Below are positions 9,192 to 17,485 of a DNA stretch of 64,000 nucleotides, one piece after another (the stretch's first letter is position 1; each line of letters starts with the position of its first letter). Source of the DNA: Cognatundibacterium rivi (GTDB taxonomy: Bacteria > Pseudomonadota > Gammaproteobacteria > Burkholderiales > Burkholderiaceae_D). The notes under the pieces are model-generated. The model was given only the letters and a program-made list of their open reading frames with translations. It did no database searches and had not been told where the DNA came from. The position numbers and the translations under genes are program-made. The stretch is taken from NCBI RefSeq assembly GCF_018139565.1, contig NZ_JAGSPK010000001.1:434001-498000 (forward strand). Direction: 5' to 3'.

Positions 9192-10697
9192 CTAGCCGAC
9201 TTCAGCCTGAATTTGGCTGTCTGTGGTGATGGCTTTCATCCTGTTCAGATACTTGAGCAAAATTCTGTAAGTATCACGATCAAAACGCGGTTTGCCGCGT
9301 GTCAGCAAATCCTGAATATCCGCTTCACTCTTCGCCTTGCCCAGATAGCACCAAGCTTCGATCACATGATGGACATTGCCTTCTTTGAGTATCGCGGGGC
9401 CAGAGAATGGCCATGCCTTTAATTTCATTGCCCCGAGCGCCTCTGCCAGCCGCAGATTATGTTGCAGTGGCGATTCTGCGCCGACGCATGCTCCCTTGCA
9501 TTGCTTCAGTTGGCGCGCAAAACAAGGCTTGCCTGCGCCGCCTTTTTCTAATCCCAGCGTGGCGGCACATAGTTGAAATTGCTTCACTGCCTGCAATAAA
9601 AATTCGCGGGCGCTGGCGCCGCTTTTAAACAGACCATATAACTGCTCTTGTCTGCCGAGATCCAGATCACGGGCGTAAACGAGTTGTGGTTGTAACAGGC
9701 CGCTACCCATATCCTTCAGACGCCACGAGCAGAATTCTGTGTTGCGGCGTAACTGACGATTCAGCGTCGGCTGCATTTCTTTGACCAGTCTGGCTTCGGT
9801 AATCAGTGCGTCAATTTCACCCTCGCACTCTATCCACTCGATATCACGCACCTGCTGCGAGATGCTCATTTCTTTGGCAATCGCATGATCCGAAGAAAAA
9901 TGCGATAACACCCGCTGGCGCAGGGTATTACTTTTGCCAACATAAATTGGCAATCTGTTTTCTCCAAAAAACAGATAGACGCCATAGCCTTTTGGCAGTT
10001 GCTCCACAATATCCGCATCCAGATGCGGTGGCAGACTGGGGCGTGCTGTTTGTTCTTGTACCGCCGCCTGCAAGGTTTGCGCGGGCAAAGTCGTCTGTAG
10101 ATCGCACCAGAACTGGTAAATCGCATCGGCATCGGTCAAGGCGCGATGCCTGTCACCAGCGCTGATCTGATGGCGCTCGATCAGACAATCCAGATTGTGT
10201 TTGGCAAATTGCGGAAACAACTGGCGCGATAGTTTCAGCGTACACAGCACCGTCGCTCTGAAAGTGAGACCAAGGCGCTTGAATTCATTTTTCAAAAATC
10301 CATAGTCAAAGCGCGCGTTATGCGCAACGAAGATATGTCCTTGCAGGCGTTGCAAAACGTCCTCTGCAATATTGGCAAACACAGGCTGATCAGCGACCAT
10401 CGCATTACTGATGCCAGTCAGTTGCTCAACAAAGGGCGGTATTACTGCTTCGGGGTTTAATAGTTGTGACCAGCGTTCTGTGTGCTCGCCGTCGAACGTG
10501 ACGATAGCGATCTCAGTGATACGGTCGCGGGTTGCGATGGTGCCTGTGGTTTCCAGGTCGACGAAGGCAAGAGGGCTTGCAAGTAGGCTCAAAATCTGAC
10601 TCAGTTGGTGCGTATATAGCCCGCCATTGTATAGGGGATCAGCGCTTTCTGATGTGACCTGAACTGTGTAGCTCGTCTTTCGTATTTCCGATGCCAC
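9192..10697 (-). CDS. DnaQ-type 3'-5' exonuclease fused to a GIY-YIG nuclease
   Basis: A 501-residue fusion. Residues about 43-205 form a DEDDh exonuclease like the epsilon subunit of DNA polymerase III: Asp47 and Glu49 in FVDLETTG, HNARFD, and HRALTDAD. From about residue 235 there is a UvrC-like GIY-YIG domain with GYGVYLFF, PIYVGKS and an Arg in LRQRVLSHF. The C-terminal part carries several Cys residues (CFARQLKQCKGACVG) as in UvrC/Cho relatives. The catalytic parts suggest a role in DNA repair, but the substrate is unknown. It stands alone on the minus strand. The start is uncertain: the first 40 residues are not conserved in character, and a later start is possible. Confidence 0.85.
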   Translation of the reverse strand: MASEIRKTSYTVQVTSESADPLYNGGLYTHQLSQILSLLASPLAFVDLETTGTIATRDRITEIAIVTFDGEHTERWSQLLNPEAVIPPFVEQLTGISNAMVADQPVFANIAEDVLQRLQGHIFVAHNARFDYGFLKNEFKRLGLTFRATVLCTLKLSRQLFPQFAKHNLDCLIERHQISAGDRHRALTDADAIYQFWCDLQTTLPAQTLQAAVQEQTARPSLPPHLDADIVEQLPKGYGVYLFFGENRLPIYVGKSNTLRQRVLSHFSSDHAIAKEMSISQQVRDIEWIECEGEIDALITEARLVKEMQPTLNRQLRRNTEFCSWRLKDMGSGLLQPQLVYARDLDLGRQEQLYGLFKSGASAREFLLQAVKQFQLCAATLGLEKGGAGKPCFARQLKQCKGACVGAESPLQHNLRLAEALGAMKLKAWPFSGPAILKEGNVHHVIEAWCYLGKAKSEADIQDLLTRGKPRFDRDTYRILLKYLNRMKAITTDSQIQAEVG

Positions 10698-10809
10698 TCA
10701 CGCAGGTAAGTGCAGAATTAATGAGCCTGATGCAACAGATCGTCTGATTTTGATATTCGACAGTGCCGGATTATCGGACAATGCATGGAAAATCTCTCAC
10801 AAAAACATC

Positions 10810-11841
10810 ATGTCAACTACTTCTCAGCCAGCTGATTTTCCAACGTTGCCAACGGCGCCGGATGCGCTGGTTGATGCGTTTGGTCAGGTTCATACCGGAA
10901 AATTTGCCGGAGCCGTCTCTGTGATTGACTGGTCTGCGCTTGCGGCGCCTTTCCGGCGCGGTGTCGTATGGCGACGCTTTCATCACAAGCACTGGCAGTA
11001 TGCTGCACTGGTGACGGATCAGATATTCTGCGGGATCGCGATTGTGGATGTTGGCTGGACCAATACCGCATTCGCTTATGTGTTTGATCGCCAGCAAAAA
11101 AAGCTGTTGGCAGAATTTTCGCAGGATGGCATACCCGGGCTGACTGCGTATCTGAATTCGCACCCGACTATCGGCGCTGAAAGCTGGTTTCGTTTTCCCG
11201 GGCAGCGGCTACATTTTCATCATCAGCCCGCCAACAATGCTTACCGTATTCAGGTGTCGTTTCGCGATTGCCAGATCGACGCTGAATTACATTTGGCTGA
11301 TGCCGCACCAGAATTACTGGCGGTTGGCAACGTCATCGGTGGCAGTGTGCATGCCACAGTCAAATCTGGCGGAATGTGCTTGAGCGGAGAGGTGAACGTC
11401 GGACAACATTGTTTCAGCCTTGCCGGTGGCTGTGGCAGTGTTGATCACAGCAATGGTTTTCTGGCGCGTGAAACACGCTGGTTATGGGCGTCGGCACACA
11501 GTCTGGAGATGGGGTTCAATCTACAATCCGGCTATTTCGGCGATCAGGAAAATGCTTTGTGGCTGGACGGGCAACTGATTTCTCTGAGCAGCGCTCACTT
11601 TGAATATGACTCTGCGAATGTGCTGGCACCGTGGCATATCCACACCAGCGATGGCTTACTGGATTTGTATTTTCAACCGGAAGGTGTGCGCAGTGAAAAC
11701 AAGAATCTGCTGATTGCCGCGAGTCGCTATCAACAACCGGTGGGACGCTTCAGCGGCTGGGTCAAGGCGCATGCAGATGCCAGCCCACGACCTGTCAGCC
11801 AGTTAGCAGGCGTGACGGAGGAACATTTCGCACGTTGGTAA
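10810..11841 (+). CDS. DUF2804 family protein
   Basis: A 343-residue protein that I recognise as DUF2804, a family of unknown biochemical function. I choose the ATG at 10810 (MSTTSQPADFP); a TTG at 10750 would add 20 residues. There is no signal peptide and no membrane helix. It is rich in Trp, His and Phe, with beta-like alternation and a segment with GFNLQSGYFGDQENALW near residues 235-255. The exonuclease gene is divergent and roxA follows 170 bp later on the same strand. I cannot assign a reaction. Confidence 0.7.
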   Translation: MSTTSQPADFPTLPTAPDALVDAFGQVHTGKFAGAVSVIDWSALAAPFRRGVVWRRFHHKHWQYAALVTDQIFCGIAIVDVGWTNTAFAYVFDRQQKKLLAEFSQDGIPGLTAYLNSHPTIGAESWFRFPGQRLHFHHQPANNAYRIQVSFRDCQIDAELHLADAAPELLAVGNVIGGSVHATVKSGGMCLSGEVNVGQHCFSLAGGCGSVDHSNGFLARETRWLWASAHSLEMGFNLQSGYFGDQENALWLDGQLISLSSAHFEYDSANVLAPWHIHTSDGLLDLYFQPEGVRSENKNLLIAASRYQQPVGRFSGWVKAHADASPRPVSQLAGVTEEHFARW

Positions 11842-12011
11842 ATTTTCTTGATCAGAGTCAATGCAGCGTCGGCGCGGGTGCTGATTTGTGCCATTCACGC
11901 CGCTTGAAGCTGAGGCAAACGGGTTTTCTGCCAAAAGTTTGATCTGTCCGGTATGAGGCTGAGATTCTTCATGCTACAAGACAGTTTTACTTACTTATCT
12001 TCATTTTTGCC

Positions 12012-13151
12012 ATGTTAACCCTCACGCTCAGTGAATTTTCTCTCGATGATTTTTTAGCTAATTACTGGCAGCAAAAACCGGTACTGATACGTCAGGGCTT
12101 TCCTGCATTCAGCGATCTGATCTCACCGAATGAGCTGGCGGGGCTGGCATGTGAGTCGCAGATAGATTCTCGTCTGATTTACAGACAATCCGGAAAATGG
12201 CAGGCCGAAAATGGCCCGTTTGAAAGTTACGAACATCTTGGTGAGCGCGACTGGACGCTGGTGGTGCAGGCGGTTGATCACTGGTCGCCGGAAGTCGCCA
12301 GCCTGGTAAGGGCATTTTCCTTCATCCCGAAATGGCGACTCGATGATGTGATGATCAGCTTTGCCGCGCCGGGCGGTGGTGTCGGGCCGCACATCGATTT
12401 GTATGATGTGTTTATCTGTCAGGGCTCAGGCAGCCGTCGCTGGCGCGTCGGTGATCGCGGTAACCATCGTCAATTCGCTGCGCACGCCGCTTTATTACAT
12501 ACCGATCCTTTCGAGCCCATGATAGACGCGGTGCTGACTGCGGGTGATATTCTCTATATTCCACCCGGTTTTCCACATGATGGCGTGTCACTTGAGAGTT
12601 CCATGAGTTTTTCAGTGGGCTTTCGCAGCAAATCAGCCAGCGATATGCTGAGTGGATTGGCGGACTATCTGATCGACAATGAACTCGGTGGCACCCTGAT
12701 CAGTGATCCGCAACGCCGTATGCATCAGCATCAGGGGCATATTAACGCTGGTGACTTTGCACTGATTAAACAGCAAATGCAGACGATACTGAATGATGAC
12801 GAAATCATGATGAATTTTGTCGGCTGCCATTTATCGAAAACCAAATGCGAACTCGATTTACAGGTGCTGGATTTCCCTATCAATGAAACCGAGTTACGCA
12901 AGAATTTGCAGCAAACCGATCTGATTCGCACAGGTGGCTTGCGTTGTTTCTATCTTGACGACAGCATCAGTCAGGGGATTTGCTATGTCAACGGCGAGCG
13001 GTATGAATTTGGCGCAGATTGCAGTGCGACCGTGCTGGCGCTGTGCGATGAAGACAGTCTCAGTCAGGCTGCGTTGGAACAAGGTTTGCAGCACGCCGCT
13101 TTCGTCAAAGCGCTGACGCAATGGGTGAATGACGGTTATTGGTATTTCTGA
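12012..13151 (+). CDS. roxA: Ribosomal oxygenase RoxA (cupin/JmjC-type)
   Basis: A 379-residue Fe(II)/2-oxoglutarate oxygenase. E. coli YcfD/RoxA hydroxylates Arg81 of ribosomal protein L16. The iron ligands match position for position: His127 and Asp129 in GPHIDLYDVF, and His189 in FPHDGVS, against His125, Asp127 and His187 of the E. coli enzyme as I recall them. The N-terminus (DDFLANYWQQKPVLIRQGFP) is typical, and the C-terminal part resembles the dimerisation and winged-helix regions of the family. It is cytosolic and monocistronic. A long hairpin lies downstream. Confidence 0.9.
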   Translation: MLTLTLSEFSLDDFLANYWQQKPVLIRQGFPAFSDLISPNELAGLACESQIDSRLIYRQSGKWQAENGPFESYEHLGERDWTLVVQAVDHWSPEVASLVRAFSFIPKWRLDDVMISFAAPGGGVGPHIDLYDVFICQGSGSRRWRVGDRGNHRQFAAHAALLHTDPFEPMIDAVLTAGDILYIPPGFPHDGVSLESSMSFSVGFRSKSASDMLSGLADYLIDNELGGTLISDPQRRMHQHQGHINAGDFALIKQQMQTILNDDEIMMNFVGCHLSKTKCELDLQVLDFPINETELRKNLQQTDLIRTGGLRCFYLDDSISQGICYVNGERYEFGADCSATVLALCDEDSLSQAALEQGLQHAAFVKALTQWVNDGYWYF

Positions 13152-13182
13152 AGAGCGCGTTGATTTGTATCCAGAGTACCAG

Positions 13183-13230
13183 TATTGATGCGGCTGACAG
13201 CAGTATTGTGCGCTGTCAGCCGCATCAATA
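13183..13230. repeat. Perfect 19-bp inverted repeat with 10-nt loop
   Basis: TATTGATGCGGCTGACAGC at 13183-13201 is perfectly complementary to 13212-13230. No T run follows on either strand, so it does not look like a Rho-independent terminator. It lies 31 bp after the roxA stop and could be an RNA-stability hairpin, a protein-binding site or a remnant of a palindromic element. Confidence 0.8.
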
Positions 13231-13348
13231 TTGAGAGTAGATCATGAAAATGTTGATAGTCAGCATAGTCAATATAGTTGGCTTAGGTACTCAATCAAGA
13301 CCCGCTCGGACTAAAACAGGGTACCTTTTGTTGACGGACTGAGCTTAT

Positions 13349-13398
13349 AAAAAAACGCCAGTGTTTTCTGATTGCGAGTCAGGAGAGCACTGGCGTTT
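13349..13398 (-). terminator. Terminator of the nitronate-monooxygenase-like gene
   Basis: ACGCCAGTG at 13355-13363 pairs with CACTGGCGT at 13388-13396, and on the minus strand the hairpin is followed by seven T. It lies just past the stop of the gene at 13419. Confidence 0.85.
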
Positions 13399-13418
13399 AG
13401 CGTTGGAGCAGGTGTTAC

Positions 13419-14675
13419 TTATTCAGGCAATGCGTCAGGTAAGGCGATCTTGTTATCGGTGCTGAACTGATAGTCACGGAACACATGTTCGGCGCTCAGG
13501 ATCTCGTAAGTGCCATCCGCCAGTTTGCGCGTAGTGTCTTTCAGACGATACGTGGTCTGACCGCAAGTCCAGCAATTGAAGTTACGCATGTGGGTACACA
13601 GGCAGGTCTTGTCCATGACGGAGATTTTTTTTGCATCTGGATGCAGCGCAACTTCACGGTTGTATGACGTGATGTAAGCGCAATTGCCATTCGCATCCAG
13701 CAGATAACCATACGACTCACAGCCAGGGCGAATGCCATCGCCAATTGCTGGCGTATTTTTTAGCATACGCATAGGGTAGCCGGTCGGTGAAATATGATTG
13801 ACTTCAATATCTTCTTCGCTGGCTTTGAAGTATTCCTGCTTGACACTATCCGGCAAACCGCATTCTTTCGTCACCGTGAAACGGGTTGCCACCTGTACGC
13901 CGGAGGCACCGTTTTCGAGGAAGGAAACGGCATCGCTGCCGGTAAAAATACCGCCCGCTGCAATGATAGGAATATCCAGTTGTTCCGCTTTCAGATACTC
14001 AGACACTTCGGTCACTATCGTCTGTAAATCGAATGCGGCCCAGTCATCACCAAAACCCAGATGACCACCCGCCAACGGACCTTCAACGATCACGTAGTCA
14101 GGCAGACGGTCTAATTTTGCGTTCTTCCGCAGGAATAACTGCAAGGCGCGGACTGACGAGACGATGATGCCGAGCTTGGCTTCACGGAAACGCGGGTGAT
14201 CTGCCATCAGACCGAAGGAGCTCAGATGCAGACCAGCGCTCAGCGTGATGCCGTCAATACCCGCATCCAGTGCTGCTTCCAGACGCACTTTCAGCGTTTC
14301 ACGCGGGCCGTTCATGGTCAGCTTTTCCATGCAGTTCACAAAGATCATGCCCGAGCCTTGTTTGGCTTCCATCGTACGACCAATGTGCAGACGTGTCGCC
14401 GCTGCCAGATCCTCAAGATTGAATTTGATATTCGTCTTGTCGGTATTGTTGATGTTGTATTTGTAGAATTTGGTTTTTTCCTTGATGTAGCTGGTACCAA
14501 AGCGGCGATCCGACACATCATGCACCAGTGCGTCAGAAATATGGCCGATACCACCCAGACGGGCGGCAACTAACGCCAGCTCCGCAGTCGAAATATCGAC
14601 ACCCATCCCGCCTATCATGATGGGAACCAGTTCATCTTTGCCTAACTTCAGGCGGAAATCATCTACTCGTTTCAT
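13419..14675 (-). CDS. Nitronate monooxygenase-family flavoprotein
   Basis: A 418-residue FMN-dependent TIM-barrel protein. Family features are GGMGVDIS at the N-terminus, VEGPLAGGHLGF around residue 200, PIIAAGGIFTG (phosphate binding) and GVQVATRF. The C-terminal 60 residues carry a Cys cluster (CLCTHMRNFNCWTCG) that could bind metal; this is unusual for the short nitronate monooxygenases but occurs in a subset of relatives. The ATG at 14675 follows AAGGA at good spacing; the frame also allows a GTG at 14690. The reaction could be nitronate oxidation or another flavin-dependent oxidation. It is a single gene between a terminator and a long non-coding stretch. Confidence 0.8.
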   Translation of the reverse strand: MKRVDDFRLKLGKDELVPIMIGGMGVDISTAELALVAARLGGIGHISDALVHDVSDRRFGTSYIKEKTKFYKYNINNTDKTNIKFNLEDLAAATRLHIGRTMEAKQGSGMIFVNCMEKLTMNGPRETLKVRLEAALDAGIDGITLSAGLHLSSFGLMADHPRFREAKLGIIVSSVRALQLFLRKNAKLDRLPDYVIVEGPLAGGHLGFGDDWAAFDLQTIVTEVSEYLKAEQLDIPIIAAGGIFTGSDAVSFLENGASGVQVATRFTVTKECGLPDSVKQEYFKASEEDIEVNHISPTGYPMRMLKNTPAIGDGIRPGCESYGYLLDANGNCAYITSYNREVALHPDAKKISVMDKTCLCTHMRNFNCWTCGQTTYRLKDTTRKLADGTYEILSAEHVFRDYQFSTDNKIALPDALPE

Positions 14676-14690
14676 TGCAATCCTTGACAC

Positions 14691-15425
14691 ATTGAGCTGT
14701 AAGTCGCACCCGATGGCGAAATCTCGTTACTGAGTGAGGCTGTTATTCAACATAAGTTTGTCAAATATGTTCACAAAGCTATTTTATAAAATAACAGCGC
14801 CCCAGATTGTAAGCCAGGCTAGCTATGCGCTGTGAATAATTTCGTCTCGCAAATCTTCACATTTATGCCTAAAAAAACAGCAAATTTAAGTGCAAAAAAA
14901 TTGTCATTAGCATCATTTTTATGATTTTGCATACAGCTAGACGACAAAGGGAGGGAAATAATCTGAATTAAGCTATTTTTCTTTTACACAGGTATTAATA
15001 AAAACATCATTTTTATTTTTTCTGTTCCCGGAAAATAATTGTCGTCAGCTTTATTTTTTTGCAGCTTGTTGATATCCCTCAAATTCGTACTACCGCGTAG
15101 TGGTTTTATTGACGCCTCAATGTGCCTGACGACTGTTTCAGGGACATGACAAATGCGGCTCGCGCGTAACATTGTCGCATTAGCCGACACTTTTTGCAGA
15201 AGGCACACAGGCCGCAGGCATAACGTCAATGGAAACAAGTGCTGAAATTGAATACGCAACGTCTCAACCCATGCATCAGCCGCACACGCTTGTTTTATTC
15301 ACTTTACATAAGGCTGTCTCAGAAAAAAACAATGGCCTTCTGATGCTGATTTCTGATCGCTTTTATCAGTCTCCGGTATCGTGTAAATGGAATGGCGCCT
15401 GGCATCACAGAATTTCGTCAGGCGT
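14691..15425. other. Non-coding stretch of about 735 bp
   Basis: A-T rich DNA, especially 14740-15060, between the start of the minus-strand flavoprotein gene and the 3' end of rlmF. It should hold the flavoprotein promoter. Short frames on both strands (for example 15229-15510 plus and 14984-15259 minus) have no recognisable product and no clear ribosome-binding site. I see no tRNA, terminator or repeat that I would defend. Confidence 0.5.
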
Positions 15426-16397
15426 TCACCAGCGTAATTTTTTCCAGGCGGCTTGTTGCGCAGGCGTCAAAAAAGTCCATGCCAGAAAACGGCTTTGTTT
15501 ATTGCCCTGACTCATGGCAACTTCTTTGATTTCCAGCGCCTTAACCCGCTTGAGTGCGGTTTTCAGCGCAGGTAAGTTTTCTGATTTTGATACCAGTGTG
15601 GTGAACCAGAAGCATCGTCCTGGTATACCAGCACTTTCGTTGATCATGCGCTCGATAAAAGCAAATTCACCGCCAGGGCACCACAGTTCCGCATCGCGGC
15701 CACCGAAATTCAGGGTAGGAGCAGTTGCATCGGCGAGCTTTGCCTTGCCGAGATTATTCCATTTTCGTTGCGTGCCAGCCTGTGCTTCCGCCATAGATGC
15801 GTGAAAAGGTGGATTACACATGCTGAGATCAAACCAATCATCTTCCCCCACGATGTTCTTGAAAATAGCGTTTGCCGATGGTTGCAGAAGCAGGCTGATT
15901 TTGGCAGCGAGCTTGGGGTTTGCATCGAGTATGCGTTGTACATTCGCCAGCGATGCCGGATTGATGTCGCTCGCGGTAAATTGCCAGCCGTATTCGCTGA
16001 CACCGATCAGAGGATAAATGCCATTCGCACCCGTGCCGATATCGAGCACACTCAGTAAATTTTTTTTCGGGAGCACACCTTTATTCGTCGATATCAGCAA
16101 ATCCGCCAGATAGTGCAGGTAATCAGCGCGACCCGGCACCGGTGGGCAAAGCTGCTGTTCCGGAATATTCCATTCTTGAATCCCGTAATCATTTTTCAGT
16201 AAAGCGCGGTTCAGCGCTTTTACGGCTGCCGGATCAGCAAAATCGATGCTGGATTCACCGTAGTCATTACACGTCACAAATCCTGCTAATGCGCTGTCGC
16301 CCGCGACAAGCCGGGTGAAGTCATAGCGCCCCTGATGGCGATTACGCGGATGGAGTTTGCTGGATTGTTGCGCGGAGCTGGAATGCGGACGTGGCAT
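15426..16397 (-). CDS. rlmF: 23S rRNA (adenine1618-N6)-methyltransferase
   Basis: RlmF uses S-adenosylmethionine to methylate A1618 of 23S rRNA. The protein has the family N-terminus (LHPRNRHQGRYDF), VLDIGTGANGIYPLIG as the SAM-binding loop, and MCNPPFHAS near residue 195 as the adenine N6-methyltransferase NPPF motif. From the ATG at 16397 it has 323 residues, close to E. coli RlmF (308). The frame continues upstream to a TTG at 16439 with no good ribosome-binding site, so the exact start is uncertain. It is a single gene, divergent from the SPFH gene. Confidence 0.9.
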   Translation of the reverse strand: MPRPHSSSAQQSSKLHPRNRHQGRYDFTRLVAGDSALAGFVTCNDYGESSIDFADPAAVKALNRALLKNDYGIQEWNIPEQQLCPPVPGRADYLHYLADLLISTNKGVLPKKNLLSVLDIGTGANGIYPLIGVSEYGWQFTASDINPASLANVQRILDANPKLAAKISLLLQPSANAIFKNIVGEDDWFDLSMCNPPFHASMAEAQAGTQRKWNNLGKAKLADATAPTLNFGGRDAELWCPGGEFAFIERMINESAGIPGRCFWFTTLVSKSENLPALKTALKRVKALEIKEVAMSQGNKQSRFLAWTFLTPAQQAAWKKLRW

Positions 16398-16548
16398 GCG
16401 TTGATGAAGCGGTCTGGTGGAGCCGGCATTGTTGCACAAACTGCGGCGAAATTACGACAGTGGTATTTTTTTGAAAAAATTACCACGGTCATTTGCAAAT
16501 CTTGAATCTATACTTCGCATGTTTTTTCAATAACGAGATAAAGACATC

Positions 16549-17352
16549 ATGAAAAATATTCCTGCTATTGCGTCCGTCATTATTGTGATTTTGCTGTTAC
16601 TGGTTCTGAATCCCTTTGCCACGATACAAGCGGGGCATCGCGGTGTGTTAACGACGTTTGGTAAGCCGTCTGATGAAGTGTATAGCGAAGGTATCCACTT
16701 CGTCTGGCCGATCGCGCAACGCTTGCATAAAGTGTCGGTGGCGATACAAAAAGGCGAGGGTGACGGCGATGCCGCTTCGAAAGATCTGCAAACCGTTCAT
16801 ACAAAAATTGCGATCAATTACCACGTCAGACCTGATGCCGTTGTTTCTGTATTCCGTGACCTCGGTAATGAGCCGGGTGAGCGCATCATTATCCCCAGTG
16901 TTCAGGAAGCCGTGAAAGCGGTGACTGCACGATTTACTGCAGAAGAGCTGATTTCCCGTCGCTCTCAGGTTCGTGATGAAATTATTGTCGCGCTTAAAGA
17001 ACGTATGGCCAGACACGGTCTGGTGGTCGACGAATTTTCCATCGTCAACTTTAATTTCAGCCGTACATTCAACGAAGCGATTGAAGCGAAAACGACCGCA
17101 GATCAGTTAAAAATGAAAGCGGAACGCGATTTGCAACGTATCGAAGTCGAGGCCAAACAGAAAGTGTCGCGTGCGCGTGCTGAAGCGGAAGCGTTGGCTT
17201 TACAACGCCAGCAAGTGACACCTGAGTTGCTGCGTCTGCGTGAGACCGAAAATCAGGCAAAAGCGATAGAGAAATGGGATGGTCGTCTGCCGACCACAAC
17301 TGGCGGTGCGATTCCGTTTTTGAACATCAACAGTAACGGCAGCAATAAGTAA
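16549..17352 (+). CDS. Prohibitin/SPFH-domain membrane protein
   Basis: A 267-residue protein with an N-terminal membrane anchor (about residues 5-24, IASVIIVILLLLVLNPF) and an SPFH/band 7 domain (GHRGVLTTFGKPSDEVYSEGIHFVWP onward). A charged coiled-coil region follows (about 180-230, rich in Glu, Ala and Lys). Such proteins form ring or cage assemblies at the membrane and often help protease or lipid-domain function; no partner protease lies next to it. It has its own terminator and is probably monocistronic. Confidence 0.88.
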   Translation: MKNIPAIASVIIVILLLLVLNPFATIQAGHRGVLTTFGKPSDEVYSEGIHFVWPIAQRLHKVSVAIQKGEGDGDAASKDLQTVHTKIAINYHVRPDAVVSVFRDLGNEPGERIIIPSVQEAVKAVTARFTAEELISRRSQVRDEIIVALKERMARHGLVVDEFSIVNFNFSRTFNEAIEAKTTADQLKMKAERDLQRIEVEAKQKVSRARAEAEALALQRQQVTPELLRLRETENQAKAIEKWDGRLPTTTGGAIPFLNINSNGSNK

Positions 17353-17370
17353 GTAATCTACATAAGTAAA

Positions 17371-17410
17371 AAAAACCGTTGTCTGGTAATCGTGCCAGAC
17401 AACGGTTTTT
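17371..17410. terminator. Bidirectional terminator
   Basis: Perfect 16-nt arms (AAAAACCGTTGTCTGG at 17371-17386 and its complement at 17395-17410) enclose an 8-base loop, with a T run on each strand. It serves the convergent SPFH and PhoD-like genes. Confidence 0.92.
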
Positions 17411-17485
17411 ATTGATCACTGCCGCGGTGGTGACAGGTGCCATAGAGCCGGCACCTGATTTTCCGGCAGAAATTATTGCGAGTGA

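Noticed and set aside
14984..15259. Minus-strand frame of 91 codons in the non-coding stretch
   Set aside because: A-T rich, no ribosome-binding site and no family resemblance.
15229..15510. Plus-strand frame of 93 codons at the 3' end of rlmF
   Set aside because: Its second part lies over the rlmF coding sequence, there is no clear ribosome-binding site, and no recognisable domain.
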